Assembly (NCBI GenBank): GCA_050949165.1
Contig: JBMNFF010000009.1
Coordinates: forward strand, 1 to 64,000
Reading direction: 5' to 3'
Length of the DNA stretch: 64,000 bases
Origin: DAIOXA01 sp050949165
GTDB taxonomy: Bacteria; Bacillota; Proteinivoracia; UBA4975
The position numbers were made by a program, and so were the translations under genes. Positions 18,023-26,221 of the stretch are shown piece after piece; the first letter of the stretch is position 1; each line of letters opens with the position of its first letter. The notes below the pieces were generated by a model, which saw only the letters and a list, made by a program, of their open reading frames with translations, did not search any database and had not been told where the DNA came from.

Positions 18023-18985
18023 CTAGGGTTCGAAGACATGGGGCTTGCGGTGCAGGTTATGGGTGGCATCGATATAGCGGATGGTCCCGGTCTTATAGCG
18101 CATTACCACCGAATGGGTGCTGGCGGTTTCGCCATGGAAGCGCACTCCCTGCAGGAGATCCCCATCGGTAATCCCCGTGGCCGCAAAGAAGCAGTCATCT
18201 CCCCGGACCAAGTCCTCCATGGTCAGAAGTTGCCGGGGATCCTCCAGACCCATTTCCCGAATCCGCCTTTCCTGGGCTTCCGTCTGGGGACAAAGCCTGC
18301 CCTGGATTTCCCCGCCCAGGCACTTTAAGGCCACGGCGGCCAACACCCCTTCCGGGGCGCCGCCGATTCCCATGAGCATATCGACCCCGGAGCCGGCCAC
18401 GGCGGCGGAAACCGCCGGCGCGACGTCGCCGTCGGTAATCAGCTTGACCCTGGCACCGGCCTGGCGCACTTGGCGGATGAGCTCGTGATGCCGGGGCCGA
18501 TCCAGGATTACCACCACCAGGTCCCGGACCGACTTATTGGTGGCCCTGGCCAGGGCCTCGAGATTTTGGGCCGGAGGATTATCCAAATGCACCTTGCCTG
18601 CAGCGCACGGCCCCACGGCAATTTTGTCCATATACATGTCGGGTGCATGTAAGAGACAGCCCCGGGGAGCAATCCCGATGACGGCGATGGCGTTGGGCAG
18701 GCCTTTGGCCACCAGGTTGGTGCCCTCCACCGGGTCGACGGCCACGTCCACCTCGGGACCGCCCAAGCCCACTTTTTCGCCGATGAAGAGCATGGGAGCC
18801 TCATCAATTTCCCCCTCGCCGATGACCACGGTGCCGCTGATTTGGACGGTGTCAAACATCCTGCGCATGGCGTCCACCGCCGCCCCATCAGCTTCGTCTT
18901 TCTTACCCAGCCCCATCCAGCGGGCTGAGGTCAGGGCCGCCGCCTCGGTCACCCTGACCATCTCCAGGGCCAGTTCCCGTTCCAT
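18023..18985 (-). CDS. glpX: Class II fructose-1,6-bisphosphatase GlpX
   Basis: 320 residues. It dephosphorylates fructose 1,6-bisphosphate in gluconeogenesis. GlpX signatures are GTVVIGEGEIDEAPML, the metal-binding DVAVDPVEGTNLVAKG and GIGGAPEGVLAAVALK. ATG 18985 (MERELALEMVRVTEAAAL) has GAGGAGTGAGG upstream; the in-frame extension to 19024 lacks one. It follows fba and fsa, the carbon-metabolism end of the pyrG-spo0F-fba-tal-glpX order. Terminators lie on both sides, so it is probably monocistronic. Confidence 0.95.
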   Translation of the reverse strand: MERELALEMVRVTEAAALTSARWMGLGKKDEADGAAVDAMRRMFDTVQISGTVVIGEGEIDEAPMLFIGEKVGLGGPEVDVAVDPVEGTNLVAKGLPNAIAVIGIAPRGCLLHAPDMYMDKIAVGPCAAGKVHLDNPPAQNLEALARATNKSVRDLVVVILDRPRHHELIRQVRQAGARVKLITDGDVAPAVSAAVAGSGVDMLMGIGGAPEGVLAAVALKCLGGEIQGRLCPQTEAQERRIREMGLEDPRQLLTMEDLVRGDDCFFAATGITDGDLLQGVRFHGETASTHSVVMRYKTGTIRYIDATHNLHRKPHVFEP

Positions 18986-19063
18986 CTTGATCCTCACTCC
19001 TCTTTGGTATAGCATATATGCCATTTATGACATACTTATTCTGTAACTCCGCCCTTAATTCCT

Positions 19064-19092
19064 GCAAAAAAAGCCGGGAATAATTCCCGGCT
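19064..19092 (-). terminator. Terminator at the end of fsa
   Basis: Arms AGCCGGGAA (19072-19080) and TTCCCGGCT (19084-19092) with a seven-base T run on the minus strand. The stem overlaps the fsa stop codon and ends the kal-kce-fba-fsa transcript. Confidence 0.8.
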
Positions 19093-19732
19093 ACTTTAGT
19101 TTTTCCCAATCCTTGAGAAATCTTTCAATGCCCTGGTCGGTGAGGGGATGTTTTGCGGCGGCCATCAGTGTGGCATATGGCACTGTGGCAAAGTGGGCGC
19201 CCGCCCGAATGGCGTCGGCGATATGGTCCACGCTCCTGATGCTCGCCGCGATTATCTTGCTGTCCAGGTCAAAATATGTGAAAGCATCGGCAATATCCCG
19301 CACCAAGGCGATGCCATCGGCATTAACATCGTCCAGACGCCCGACAAAGGGGCTGACGTAGGTCGCCCCGGCCCGGGCAGCCATCACCGCCTGGTTGAGG
19401 GAAAAGATCAGGGTGACATTGGTCTTGATTCCCTTGGCGGTTAAGATTTTGGTGGCCTTGAGCCCTTCAGCGGTCATGGGGATCTTGATGACAATATTGG
19501 GAGAGAGAACGGCCAGTTTTTCCGCTTCCTCCACCATGCCCTGGCTGTCGAGACTGATAACTTCGGCGCTGATGGGGCCGTCGACGATGGCGATGATCTC
19601 CTGCAGCAGTTGGATGAAATCCTTGCCTTCCCGGGCCACCAGGCTGGGATTGGTGGTTACCCCCTCCACCACCCCCAGGTCCCATGCCTCTTTGATATGG
19701 GCTATATTCGCTGTATCGATGAAGAACCTCAT
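19091..19732 (-). CDS. fsa: Transaldolase / fructose-6-phosphate aldolase family
   Basis: 213 residues, the short transaldolase (TalC/FSA, YwjH-like) group. It starts MRFFIDTANIAHIKEAWD, has VEGVTTNPSLVAREG, the Schiff-base lysine in IVIKIPMTAEGL, and a C-terminal FLKDWEKL. Enzymes of this group move a dihydroxyacetone unit between sugar phosphates; whether this one acts as transaldolase or as F6P aldolase cannot be told from sequence alone. ATG 19732 follows TAGGAGGTAG, 10 bp after fba. Confidence 0.92.
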   Translation of the reverse strand: MRFFIDTANIAHIKEAWDLGVVEGVTTNPSLVAREGKDFIQLLQEIIAIVDGPISAEVISLDSQGMVEEAEKLAVLSPNIVIKIPMTAEGLKATKILTAKGIKTNVTLIFSLNQAVMAARAGATYVSPFVGRLDDVNADGIALVRDIADAFTYFDLDSKIIAASIRSVDHIADAIRAGAHFATVPYATLMAAAKHPLTDQGIERFLKDWEKLK

Positions 19733-19742
19733 AATCTACCTC

Positions 19743-20597
19743 CTAAGCTCGACCGGCGCTGCCGAAGAGAGCAATCTTCTGCTTAACCACTTGTTTTAAG
19801 GCCTCTCGAGCCGGGCCCAAGAGCTTGCGGGGATCGTACTCGCCGGGCTTTTCGGCCAGGACCTTGACCACGGCAGCGGTAAAGGCTTGACGCAAATCGG
19901 TGTCGATGTTGATCTTACAGATTCCGATACCGATGGCCTTTTTTATCGCCTCCTCAGGAACACCGGAAGCGCCGTGAAGGACCAAGGGAATGTCGACTAT
20001 GTCCCGGATCTTTTGGAGGCGCTCAAAATCCAGCTTCGGTTCTCCCTTATAGGGACCGTGGGCGGTGCCGATGGCCACCGCCAGGGCATCGACGCCGGTG
20101 CGGTCTACAAATTCTTTGGCCTCGCCGGGGTCGGTCATTGAGGCTTCCCGATCAGAGACGACAATATCGTCTTCGGTGCCGCCAATCTTGCCCAGTTCGG
20201 CCTCTACGCTGACGCCGACGGGCTTGGCGACCTTGACAACTTCCAATGTCTTGGCGATGTTTTCCCCAAAGGGGTATTTGGAGCCGTCAAACATCACTGA
20301 AGAAAATCCTGCCCGAATACATTGGACAGCCTGTTCAAAGCTGGTTCCATGATCCAAGTGCAGGGCAACAGGAACCTTGACCCTCTCGGAAGCGGCCCTC
20401 ACCATCGCCACAATATAGTCCAGGCCGGCATACTTAATTGCACCTTGACTGGCCTGGAGGATTACCGGCGATTCCAATTCATCTGCGGCTTCCACAATTC
20501 CCTGGACGATCTCCAGGTTATTGGTGTTAAAGGCGCCTACAGCATAGCCGCCTTTTCTTGCCTGCTCCAGCAGGTGGGACATCGGGACCAGAGCCAA
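19743..20597 (-). CDS. fba: Class II fructose-1,6-bisphosphate aldolase
   Basis: 284 residues. It cleaves fructose 1,6-bisphosphate to two triose phosphates with a divalent metal. Class II signatures are VALHLDHGTSFE (metal histidine), SVMFDGSKYPFGENI, VEAELGKIGGTEDD, and the later metal histidines in IGTAHGPYKG and LVLHGASGV. I chose TTG 20597 (MALVPMSHLLEQA) because GGAGGGAAG lies just upstream and the N-terminus then matches the family. It begins one base after the kce stop, so a glycolytic enzyme is translationally coupled to a lysine-degradation gene. Confidence 0.93.
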   Translation of the reverse strand: MALVPMSHLLEQARKGGYAVGAFNTNNLEIVQGIVEAADELESPVILQASQGAIKYAGLDYIVAMVRAASERVKVPVALHLDHGTSFEQAVQCIRAGFSSVMFDGSKYPFGENIAKTLEVVKVAKPVGVSVEAELGKIGGTEDDIVVSDREASMTDPGEAKEFVDRTGVDALAVAIGTAHGPYKGEPKLDFERLQKIRDIVDIPLVLHGASGVPEEAIKKAIGIGICKINIDTDLRQAFTAAVVKVLAEKPGEYDPRKLLGPAREALKQVVKQKIALFGSAGRA

Positions 20598-20598
20598 T

Positions 20599-21417
20599 TT
20601 ACTTCCCTCCAAGATTTAATATTTTCCTGGCCTCGGCAGGGGTCGCTACCTCCCGCCCCAGCTCCGCGGCCAACCTTGCAATGCGCGCGACCAGCTCTTC
20701 ATTACCTTTGGTCAGCTGGCCTCTCTTATAGTATATATTATCTTCCAAACCAACACGCGCATGACCGCCCAAAATTATGGCCATGACGCCCAGCGGAAGC
20801 TCGGCCCGGCCAATTCCGGCCACGGTCCAGGTGCAACCGGGGGGAAGCAAGCTCTGCATATACATCAAAGCTTCAGGAGTTCCCGGCATTGCCCCGGGTA
20901 CCCCCAGGACAAAATCAAAGTGCAGGGGTAGCTCAAGGATCCCCTCCCGAACCAGGGTAAGGGCGTTTTGAACCATCCCGGTGTCAAAGGCCTCAATTTC
21001 CGGTTTGACTCCCAACTCCACCATGGTCTTGGCAAAGATGCGGATATCCTCCATGGTATTGACAAAGAGGTCATCGCCAAAGTTGACGCTTCCCGTGGAC
21101 AGGGTGGCCATATCCGGCTTCAGGGTTACCGGCTGCAGGCGTTCCCGGGAAGTCATGCCCACGGCGCCGCCGGTGGAAACCTGGACGATGACATCGGAGC
21201 GCTCCCTGATTCCGGTGATGATCTCCTCATATACCTCGACGGCCTGGGTAGAGGAGCCATCGGGATTGCGGGCATGCAGGTGGACTATGCTGGCTCCGGC
21301 CTCGGCGGAGCGGCATGCCGATTCGATTATTTCCTGAGGAGTTACCGGCAGGGCGGGATTGGCCTCCTTGGTGGTCTCGGCGCCGGTGAGAGCGGCAGTT
21401 ATTATTAACTTATCCAC
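20599..21417 (-). CDS. kce: 3-keto-5-aminohexanoate cleavage enzyme
   Basis: 272 residues of the BKACE (DUF849) family. In lysine fermentation Kce converts 3-keto-5-aminohexanoate plus acetyl-CoA to L-3-aminobutyryl-CoA and acetoacetate. The start KLIITAALTGAETTKEANP, the zinc-binding SIVHLHARNPDG, VQVSTGGAVGM and the glutamate region PEIEAFDTGMV match. The function is assigned because kal precedes it and kdd-kamABCDE lies in the same region. It sits 2 bp after kal and 1 bp before fba. Confidence 0.92.
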   Translation of the reverse strand: MDKLIITAALTGAETTKEANPALPVTPQEIIESACRSAEAGASIVHLHARNPDGSSTQAVEVYEEIITGIRERSDVIVQVSTGGAVGMTSRERLQPVTLKPDMATLSTGSVNFGDDLFVNTMEDIRIFAKTMVELGVKPEIEAFDTGMVQNALTLVREGILELPLHFDFVLGVPGAMPGTPEALMYMQSLLPPGCTWTVAGIGRAELPLGVMAIILGGHARVGLEDNIYYKRGQLTKGNEELVARIARLAAELGREVATPAEARKILNLGGK

Positions 21418-21419
21418 GT

Positions 21420-21806
21420 CTATACCACCTTTCGCTGCCTGTCCTTGGGGACAACGCAGGTGCCCTGGGCAGTAGCCACCACCAGGGGGGGGCTGAGTTG
21501 CTCGGCAGCAGATTCCCCCTTATCCGGGGTTGAAGCGATGATCTTTCGGGCTTCAAAGGTCATGGTCCTGGAAGTATTGCCCACCTTAACAATCTTTGCC
21601 ACCACTTCCAGGAAGTCCCCGGCATATACCGGCGCTTTGAACTCAATATTCTCATAGGCGACAAAGAGTCCCTCGTCCCCGTCGTGACAGATCAGCAAAG
21701 CTGTGGCTGCGTCGCCGAAGAGGCCCATGACCCTGGCGCCATCAACCAGATTGCCGCCGTAATGGGCGTCCTGTGAACTCATCCGTACGCGCAAACTGAA
21801 CTCCAT
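21420..21806 (-). CDS. kal: 3-aminobutyryl-CoA ammonia-lyase
   Basis: 128 residues of a hotdog fold. It removes ammonia from L-3-aminobutyryl-CoA to give crotonyl-CoA, the last dedicated step of lysine fermentation. Features are MEFSLRVRMSSQDAHYGGNLVDGARVMGLFGDAATAL and FKAPVYAGDFLEVVAKI, typical of Kal. ATG 21806 has AAAAGGAGAG upstream; a longer in-frame extension overlaps spo0F and is rejected. It follows spo0F by 14 bp and has no promoter of its own that I can see. Confidence 0.88.
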   Translation of the reverse strand: MEFSLRVRMSSQDAHYGGNLVDGARVMGLFGDAATALLICHDGDEGLFVAYENIEFKAPVYAGDFLEVVAKIVKVGNTSRTMTFEARKIIASTPDKGESAAEQLSPPLVVATAQGTCVVPKDRQRKVV

Positions 21807-21820
21807 TATTGACTCTCCTT

Positions 21821-22180
21821 TTATGTCAATTCCTCGACAAGCTGCAGTACAATATTGATATCGAAGGGTTTTTCCAAATATGCCTTTGCTCCCATGCTCA
21901 GCACTCTTTTCTCTAAATCGGCCTGGGCCTGGGCAGTAATGATAATCACCGGAGGACATCCTGGCTTCTGGACCATTTGTCTCAGGGTCATCACCCCGTC
22001 CAGATTGGGCATCTTAACGTCCAGGAACACCAGATCCACATGCTGCCGTTCTAAAATCTCCAGGGCCTCATCGCCGCTGCCGGCTTCCAGCAAAGTATAC
22101 TTGTCCACGTCCAACATTTCTCCCAACAGTCGCCTGACTCCCTGTTGATCATCGGCAACGAGAATGAGTTTGGTGGCCAA
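21821..22180 (-). CDS. spo0F: Sporulation phosphorelay response regulator Spo0F
   Basis: This 119-residue single receiver domain has no output domain. The acidic pocket D10/D11, phosphoacceptor D54 (FLDVKMP), T82 and K104 (EKPFD) fall at exactly the numbers of B. subtilis Spo0F. It passes phosphate from sensor kinases toward Spo0B/Spo0A. The start is TTG 22180 behind GGAGGGGGGAGG. As in B. subtilis it follows pyrG and precedes fba, but here kal and kce lie between spo0F and fba. A sigmaH-like promoter overlaps the pyrG stop. Confidence 0.9.
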   Translation of the reverse strand: MATKLILVADDQQGVRRLLGEMLDVDKYTLLEAGSGDEALEILERQHVDLVFLDVKMPNLDGVMTLRQMVQKPGCPPVIIITAQAQADLEKRVLSMGAKAYLEKPFDINIVLQLVEELT

Positions 22181-22212
22181 AATCCTCCCCCCTCCGCTAA
22201 GACTTATTCACC

Positions 22213-22241
22213 TAATTCTAGATTTTTTATATTTTTCCTGC
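22213..22241 (-). promoter_or_regulatory. SigmaH-like promoter of spo0F
   Basis: On the minus strand GCAGGAAAA, then 11 bp, then CTAGAATTA. This fits the B. subtilis sigmaH consensus RnAGGAwWW-N11/12-RnnGAATww with one mismatch (C for R). It ends ~33 bp before the spo0F TTG, and its -35 half overlaps the last codons of pyrG. B. subtilis spo0F is known to use sigmaH. Confidence 0.6.
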
Positions 22242-23837
22242 CGTCTGGGAATTCTTCACGCTGGCGGCGACGAAGTCCTTGAAGAGGGGATGGGGGCGAT
22301 TGGGTCTGGACTTAAACTCCGGATGAAATTGCGTGCCGATGTACCAAGGATGCCCTGGCTGCTCAATGACCTCCACCAGGCTCTCATCGGGAGAGAGGCC
22401 GCTGAACACCAGGCCTTTGGCCGCCAACTGTTCCCGGTAAAGGTTGTTGAACTCGTAGCGGTGGCGGTGGCGTTCGTAGATAATCTCCTCTCCATAAATA
22501 TCCTTGAGGCGGCTATCCGGCTTGACCTTGCAAGGGTACAGCCCAAGGCGCATGGTGCCTCCTTTGTCCTCAACGGCCCGCTGCTCGTCCATCAAGGTAA
22601 TAACCGGGTGGGCGGTGTCAGAAAACTCTGAGCTGTGGGCATCGGCTATACCCGCCTCATTGCGGGCGAACTCGATGACCATACATTGCATGCCCAGACA
22701 GATTCCGAAGAGGGGAATCCCTTTGGCCCGGGCAAAGGCGCAGGCCGCAATCTTGCCCTCAATGCCGCGGTCCCCGAAACCCCCGGGAACGATGATGCCC
22801 GCAGCATCCTCCAGCTGTGCGCAACCATTGGCCTCGATATCCTCGGAATCGATCCACTTGATATTCACCTGGACGCCCAGGTGGAGACCGGCATGAAAGA
22901 GGGCTTCCGCCACGCTGAGATAGGCGTCGTGGAGGGAAACATACTTGCCTACCAGGGCGATTTTGACCTCTCCCTGGAGGTTGCGGGATTTCTCCACCAA
23001 TTGCCGCCACTCCGCCAGGTCCGGCTCGCGAATTTCAAACCCCAGCCGGCGGCAAACCAAGTCGGCTACGCCTTGCTCTTCCAAGAGCAGGGGCACCTCG
23101 TAAATGTGCTCAACATCGGCGTTTTCGATTACCGCCCCCTGATCAATATCGCAGAAGAGGGCAATCTTGGCCTTAATCTCTTCGTTGAGGGGGTGCTCGG
23201 TGCGGCAGACGATGATATCGGGCTGGATGCCGATGCTTCGCAATTCCTTTACGCTGTGCTGGGTTGGCTTGGTCTTGAGTTCCCCGGACTTCTCCAACCA
23301 GGGAATCAAGGTCACATGTATGTACATGACGGATTCCCTGCCGATATCGCTGCGCAGTTGGCGGATAGCCTCCAAAAAGGGCAGACTCTCAATATCTCCT
23401 ACCGTGCCACCGATTTCGGTTATTACGACATCTGCCTTCTTTTCTGTTCCTGCCCGCAGGATTTGTTCCTTGATTTCGTTGGTAATGTGGGGGATGACCT
23501 GTACCGTCTTGCCCAGGAATTCTCCCCGCCGCTCCTTGTTGATTACCGACCAATAAATCTTGCCGGTGGTGACATTGTTGGTCTTGGACAAATTGCTGTC
23601 GATAAAGCGCTCATAATGCCCCAGATCCAGATCTGTCTCTGCCCCGTCATCGGTGACAAAGACCTCGCCATGCTGATAAGGACTCATGGTTCCGGGATCC
23701 ACGTTGATGTAGGGATCAAACTTTTGGATTGTCACCTTCAGTCCCCTGGCCTTGAGCAAGCGTCCCAGGGAAGCCGCGGTAATGCCCTTTCCCAGAGACG
23801 AGACGACGCCGCCGGTTACAAAAATGTATTTGGCCAA
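22227..23837 (-). CDS. pyrG: CTP synthase
   Basis: 536 residues. It aminates UTP to CTP using glutamine. The N-terminal synthetase domain begins MAKYIFVTGGVVSSLGKGI and contains FDPYINVDPGTMSPYQHGEVFVTDDG (split here by domain, residues ~40-65). The C-terminal glutamine amidotransferase has the nucleophile in FGICLGMQ and the His/Glu pair in TQFHPEF. ATG 23837 follows GCAGGAGG. It has its own sigmaA-like promoter in the 78-bp gap after kamE, so it is an independent unit within the lysine cluster. Confidence 0.97.
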   Translation of the reverse strand: MAKYIFVTGGVVSSLGKGITAASLGRLLKARGLKVTIQKFDPYINVDPGTMSPYQHGEVFVTDDGAETDLDLGHYERFIDSNLSKTNNVTTGKIYWSVINKERRGEFLGKTVQVIPHITNEIKEQILRAGTEKKADVVITEIGGTVGDIESLPFLEAIRQLRSDIGRESVMYIHVTLIPWLEKSGELKTKPTQHSVKELRSIGIQPDIIVCRTEHPLNEEIKAKIALFCDIDQGAVIENADVEHIYEVPLLLEEQGVADLVCRRLGFEIREPDLAEWRQLVEKSRNLQGEVKIALVGKYVSLHDAYLSVAEALFHAGLHLGVQVNIKWIDSEDIEANGCAQLEDAAGIIVPGGFGDRGIEGKIAACAFARAKGIPLFGICLGMQCMVIEFARNEAGIADAHSSEFSDTAHPVITLMDEQRAVEDKGGTMRLGLYPCKVKPDSRLKDIYGEEIIYERHRHRYEFNNLYREQLAAKGLVFSGLSPDESLVEVIEQPGHPWYIGTQFHPEFKSRPNRPHPLFKDFVAASVKNSQTAGKI

Positions 23838-23873
23838 ATAGTATTACCTCCTGCTGCGACTTCTTTCCAGTCT

Positions 23874-23902
23874 ATTCTAACCCGATTTCCCAGAGCAGGC
23901 AA
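23874..23902 (-). promoter_or_regulatory. SigmaA-like promoter of pyrG
   Basis: -35 TTGCCT (23897-23902) and -10 TAGAAT (23874-23879) are separated by exactly 17 bp on the minus strand. It lies between the kamE stop and the pyrG ribosome site. No terminator hairpin is evident after kamE, so readthrough from the lysine operon is also possible. Confidence 0.6.
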
Positions 23903-23915
23903 ATAAAAGAATCCT

Positions 23916-24668
23916 CTATAGAATACCCAGTTGGCGTTCAACCATTTCCCGAGCAATGAAGCTGGCCACCTGCCGCGGCGTGGTTCCAGACCCGAAACCG
24001 GCATCGTAGCCTAACTCCAGGGCAAGCTGGTGGGAGATCCGCGGCCCCCCCGCCACCAACACCACCTGATGCCTGATTCCTTCCGCCTCCAGCAATTCCA
24101 CCAGCTCGGTCAGGTTGGCGATGTGGACATCTCTCTGGGTCACCACTTGGGAAACCAGGATGGCATCGGCCTTACGCCGGCGCGCCTCTGCCACCAGACT
24201 GGAATTGGCCACCTGGCTGCCGAGATTCCAGGCGTTAATCCAGGGATAGCGCTCCAGGCCGTACTCGCCATTATAGCCCTTCATATTCATGATGGCATCG
24301 ATTCCCACGGTGTGAGCATCGGTTCCGGTACAGGCGGCAACCACATTGATTTTCCTGCCAATCTGCTCCCGGATATAGTCGTTGATTTCATCAAAGCTCA
24401 TTTCCTCGACTTCCACCTCTGCCACCTGCAGGGAGGAGAGGTCCACAGAGTGGCGACAATGCCCGTACACCACAAAAAAGCTGAATCCCGAACTCTGCCG
24501 GGCCATGTGCACGACCTCGGCCTGCTCCAAACCCATTTTTTCTGCCAGGGCCAGGGCGGCGGCTTTGGCCAGGGGCCCTGCTTCCACGGGGAGGGTAAAG
24601 GAAAGCTGAAGGGCGCCATCGTCCATTGCATCGCCATAGGCCCTGATAATTTTAGAATCCGGCATCAT
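23916..24668 (-). CDS. kamE: Beta-lysine 5,6-aminomutase, B12- and PLP-binding subunit KamE
   Basis: 250 residues. With KamD it moves the terminal amino group of beta-lysine to give 3,5-diaminohexanoate, using adenosylcobalamin and PLP. The B12 base-off motif DAHTVG is at residues 117-122. The PLP Schiff-base lysine is in NMKGYNGEYGLERY (K130). A Rossmann-like B12 domain follows (AILVSQVVTQRDVH, VLVAGGPRISHQLA). The start overlaps the kamD stop (ATGA). The usual length is ~260 residues, so the gene is complete. Confidence 0.94.
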   Translation of the reverse strand: MMPDSKIIRAYGDAMDDGALQLSFTLPVEAGPLAKAAALALAEKMGLEQAEVVHMARQSSGFSFFVVYGHCRHSVDLSSLQVAEVEVEEMSFDEINDYIREQIGRKINVVAACTGTDAHTVGIDAIMNMKGYNGEYGLERYPWINAWNLGSQVANSSLVAEARRRKADAILVSQVVTQRDVHIANLTELVELLEAEGIRHQVVLVAGGPRISHQLALELGYDAGFGSGTTPRQVASFIAREMVERQLGIL

Positions 24669-26221
24669 ATTCCCCCCTTTAACTCAGCGTCGATTGCCTT
24701 TTCGAAGGGATTGCAGTAGCCCGGAGCCTTGAGGACGACGCCCTGCAAACCCTTGCCCCCATCCCGGGAGCGCTTGACATCGGCAAAATAACCCCGTTCC
24801 AGGGCTGCGAAGAGGCCGATTTCGGCCACTTCCTTCAGCAATGTTCCGGCCTTTTCCAGCACCTCCCCTGCCCGCTGCTGAATCCTGCCCCCGGGTTTGA
24901 TTTCCAGCTCTTCGCCCAGGCGCCGGGCATTGTTCATAATGTAGCGGGCGCCCTCCAAAGCCAGGTAGCGGTCCTGGATGAAGGGGGTATGGATTGCCTC
25001 GGTCAACATACCCAAAAGGTGGATTCCCTGACCCGTCAGAACCGAGGTCAGATTAAAGAGACCGTTCAGCAAGTACCCCTTGAAGATATTGCCCGTCATG
25101 TGTTTGGTGGGGGGCATGAACTTCAGAGGGGCCTTGGGAAAGAGCTGCCGGGAAAGCTGGGCATGGGCGATTTCCAGGAGCAGGCCATCCTCCAAATCGG
25201 GGTTGATTTCAAAGGCGTGGCCCAGGCCCATCTGCCACTCCTGCAAACCCGCCGCCAGGGCCAGTTGTTCATTGATAAATTGGGAGGCCGTCACAGTATG
25301 CGCTTCGGCAACGGCATCGGCGGTGGTGAGGTAATTGTCTTCCCCTGTATTGATTATGATTCCCGCGTAGGCGTTGATTGCCCGGGAAAAGTGTTGATCG
25401 ATCAAGGTCCGCTGCATATTGATGTCGCGGAAGAGGATTCCGTAGAGGGCGTCGTTGAGCATCATGTCCAAGCGTTCAAAGGCGCCCAGGACGGCAATCT
25501 CAGGCATGCAAAGACCGGAACAGTAGTTGACCAGCATTATATAGCGCCCCAGTTTCTGCCCCACTTCATCCAAGGCCTTGCGCATAATCCGGAAGTTCTC
25601 CTGGGTGGCGTAGGTGCCTCCAAACCCCTCCCGGGTCGCCCCGTGGGGAACATAGTCCAGAAGGCTCTGGCCAGTGGTGCGAATGACGGCGATGATGTCC
25701 GCTCCCTGCTCGGCTGCGGCCTGGGCCTGGATCACATCCTGCATGATGTCGCCGGTGGCGACGATGACGTAGAGGAGAGGCGGGGGCCCCTGCTTTAGTT
25801 CGCCCATCAGCTCCTGGCGCCGCCGCCGGTTGGAGAGGATTCTCTCCAGGCCCGGCCGCGCCAACTCCCGGAGGAATGGCTCCAGGTCCTCGGGGGTCTC
25901 CCGGGGCAGCGCAAAGAGGTCCAGCTCGCCCGCAACCACCTGCCGGGCAACCTCTTGGGGAGAAAGGCCCAAAACCTTGCAGGCATTGCCCAGCCAATAG
26001 GCGGCGCCTTGACCCAGCTCACCCCGGGCAGCTAATATCTCGACAATTATATTGGCCATGGGCACATCGTCCCAGGCCTCATTTATGTCGAGGAGACGCA
26101 GGACTGCCCTCTCCACCGCCTCGGTGGTGCGGCTTTCGATGAAGCTCTGGACATCGGCGGCAATTTTCTTAGCTGCGGCCCGGCAGTCCTGGACCAAGCC
26201 GGCATCTAACTCTAATTTCAT
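24665..26221 (-). CDS. kamD: Beta-lysine 5,6-aminomutase, catalytic barrel subunit KamD
   Basis: 518 residues, the large partner of KamE. It forms the TIM-barrel side of the active site that faces the B12 domain. The protein starts KLELDAGLVQDCRAAAKKIA, and the family-typical blocks VIVATGDIMQDVIQAQAAAEQG and NYCSGLCMPEIAVLGAFERL are intact. It overlaps kamC upstream and kamE downstream by 4 bp each, giving strict co-translation. Known enzymes are D-lysine/L-beta-lysine 5,6-aminomutases; ornithine 4,5-aminomutase is related, but the surrounding genes point to lysine. Confidence 0.94.
   Translation of the reverse strand: MKLELDAGLVQDCRAAAKKIAADVQSFIESRTTEAVERAVLRLLDINEAWDDVPMANIIVEILAARGELGQGAAYWLGNACKVLGLSPQEVARQVVAGELDLFALPRETPEDLEPFLRELARPGLERILSNRRRRQELMGELKQGPPPLLYVIVATGDIMQDVIQAQAAAEQGADIIAVIRTTGQSLLDYVPHGATREGFGGTYATQENFRIMRKALDEVGQKLGRYIMLVNYCSGLCMPEIAVLGAFERLDMMLNDALYGILFRDINMQRTLIDQHFSRAINAYAGIIINTGEDNYLTTADAVAEAHTVTASQFINEQLALAAGLQEWQMGLGHAFEINPDLEDGLLLEIAHAQLSRQLFPKAPLKFMPPTKHMTGNIFKGYLLNGLFNLTSVLTGQGIHLLGMLTEAIHTPFIQDRYLALEGARYIMNNARRLGEELEIKPGGRIQQRAGEVLEKAGTLLKEVAEIGLFAALERGYFADVKRSRDGGKGLQGVVLKAPGYCNPFEKAIDAELKGGI

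Noticed and set aside
23838..23915. Rho-independent terminator after kamE
   Set aside because: No stem with a T-tract was found; readthrough into pyrG cannot be excluded.
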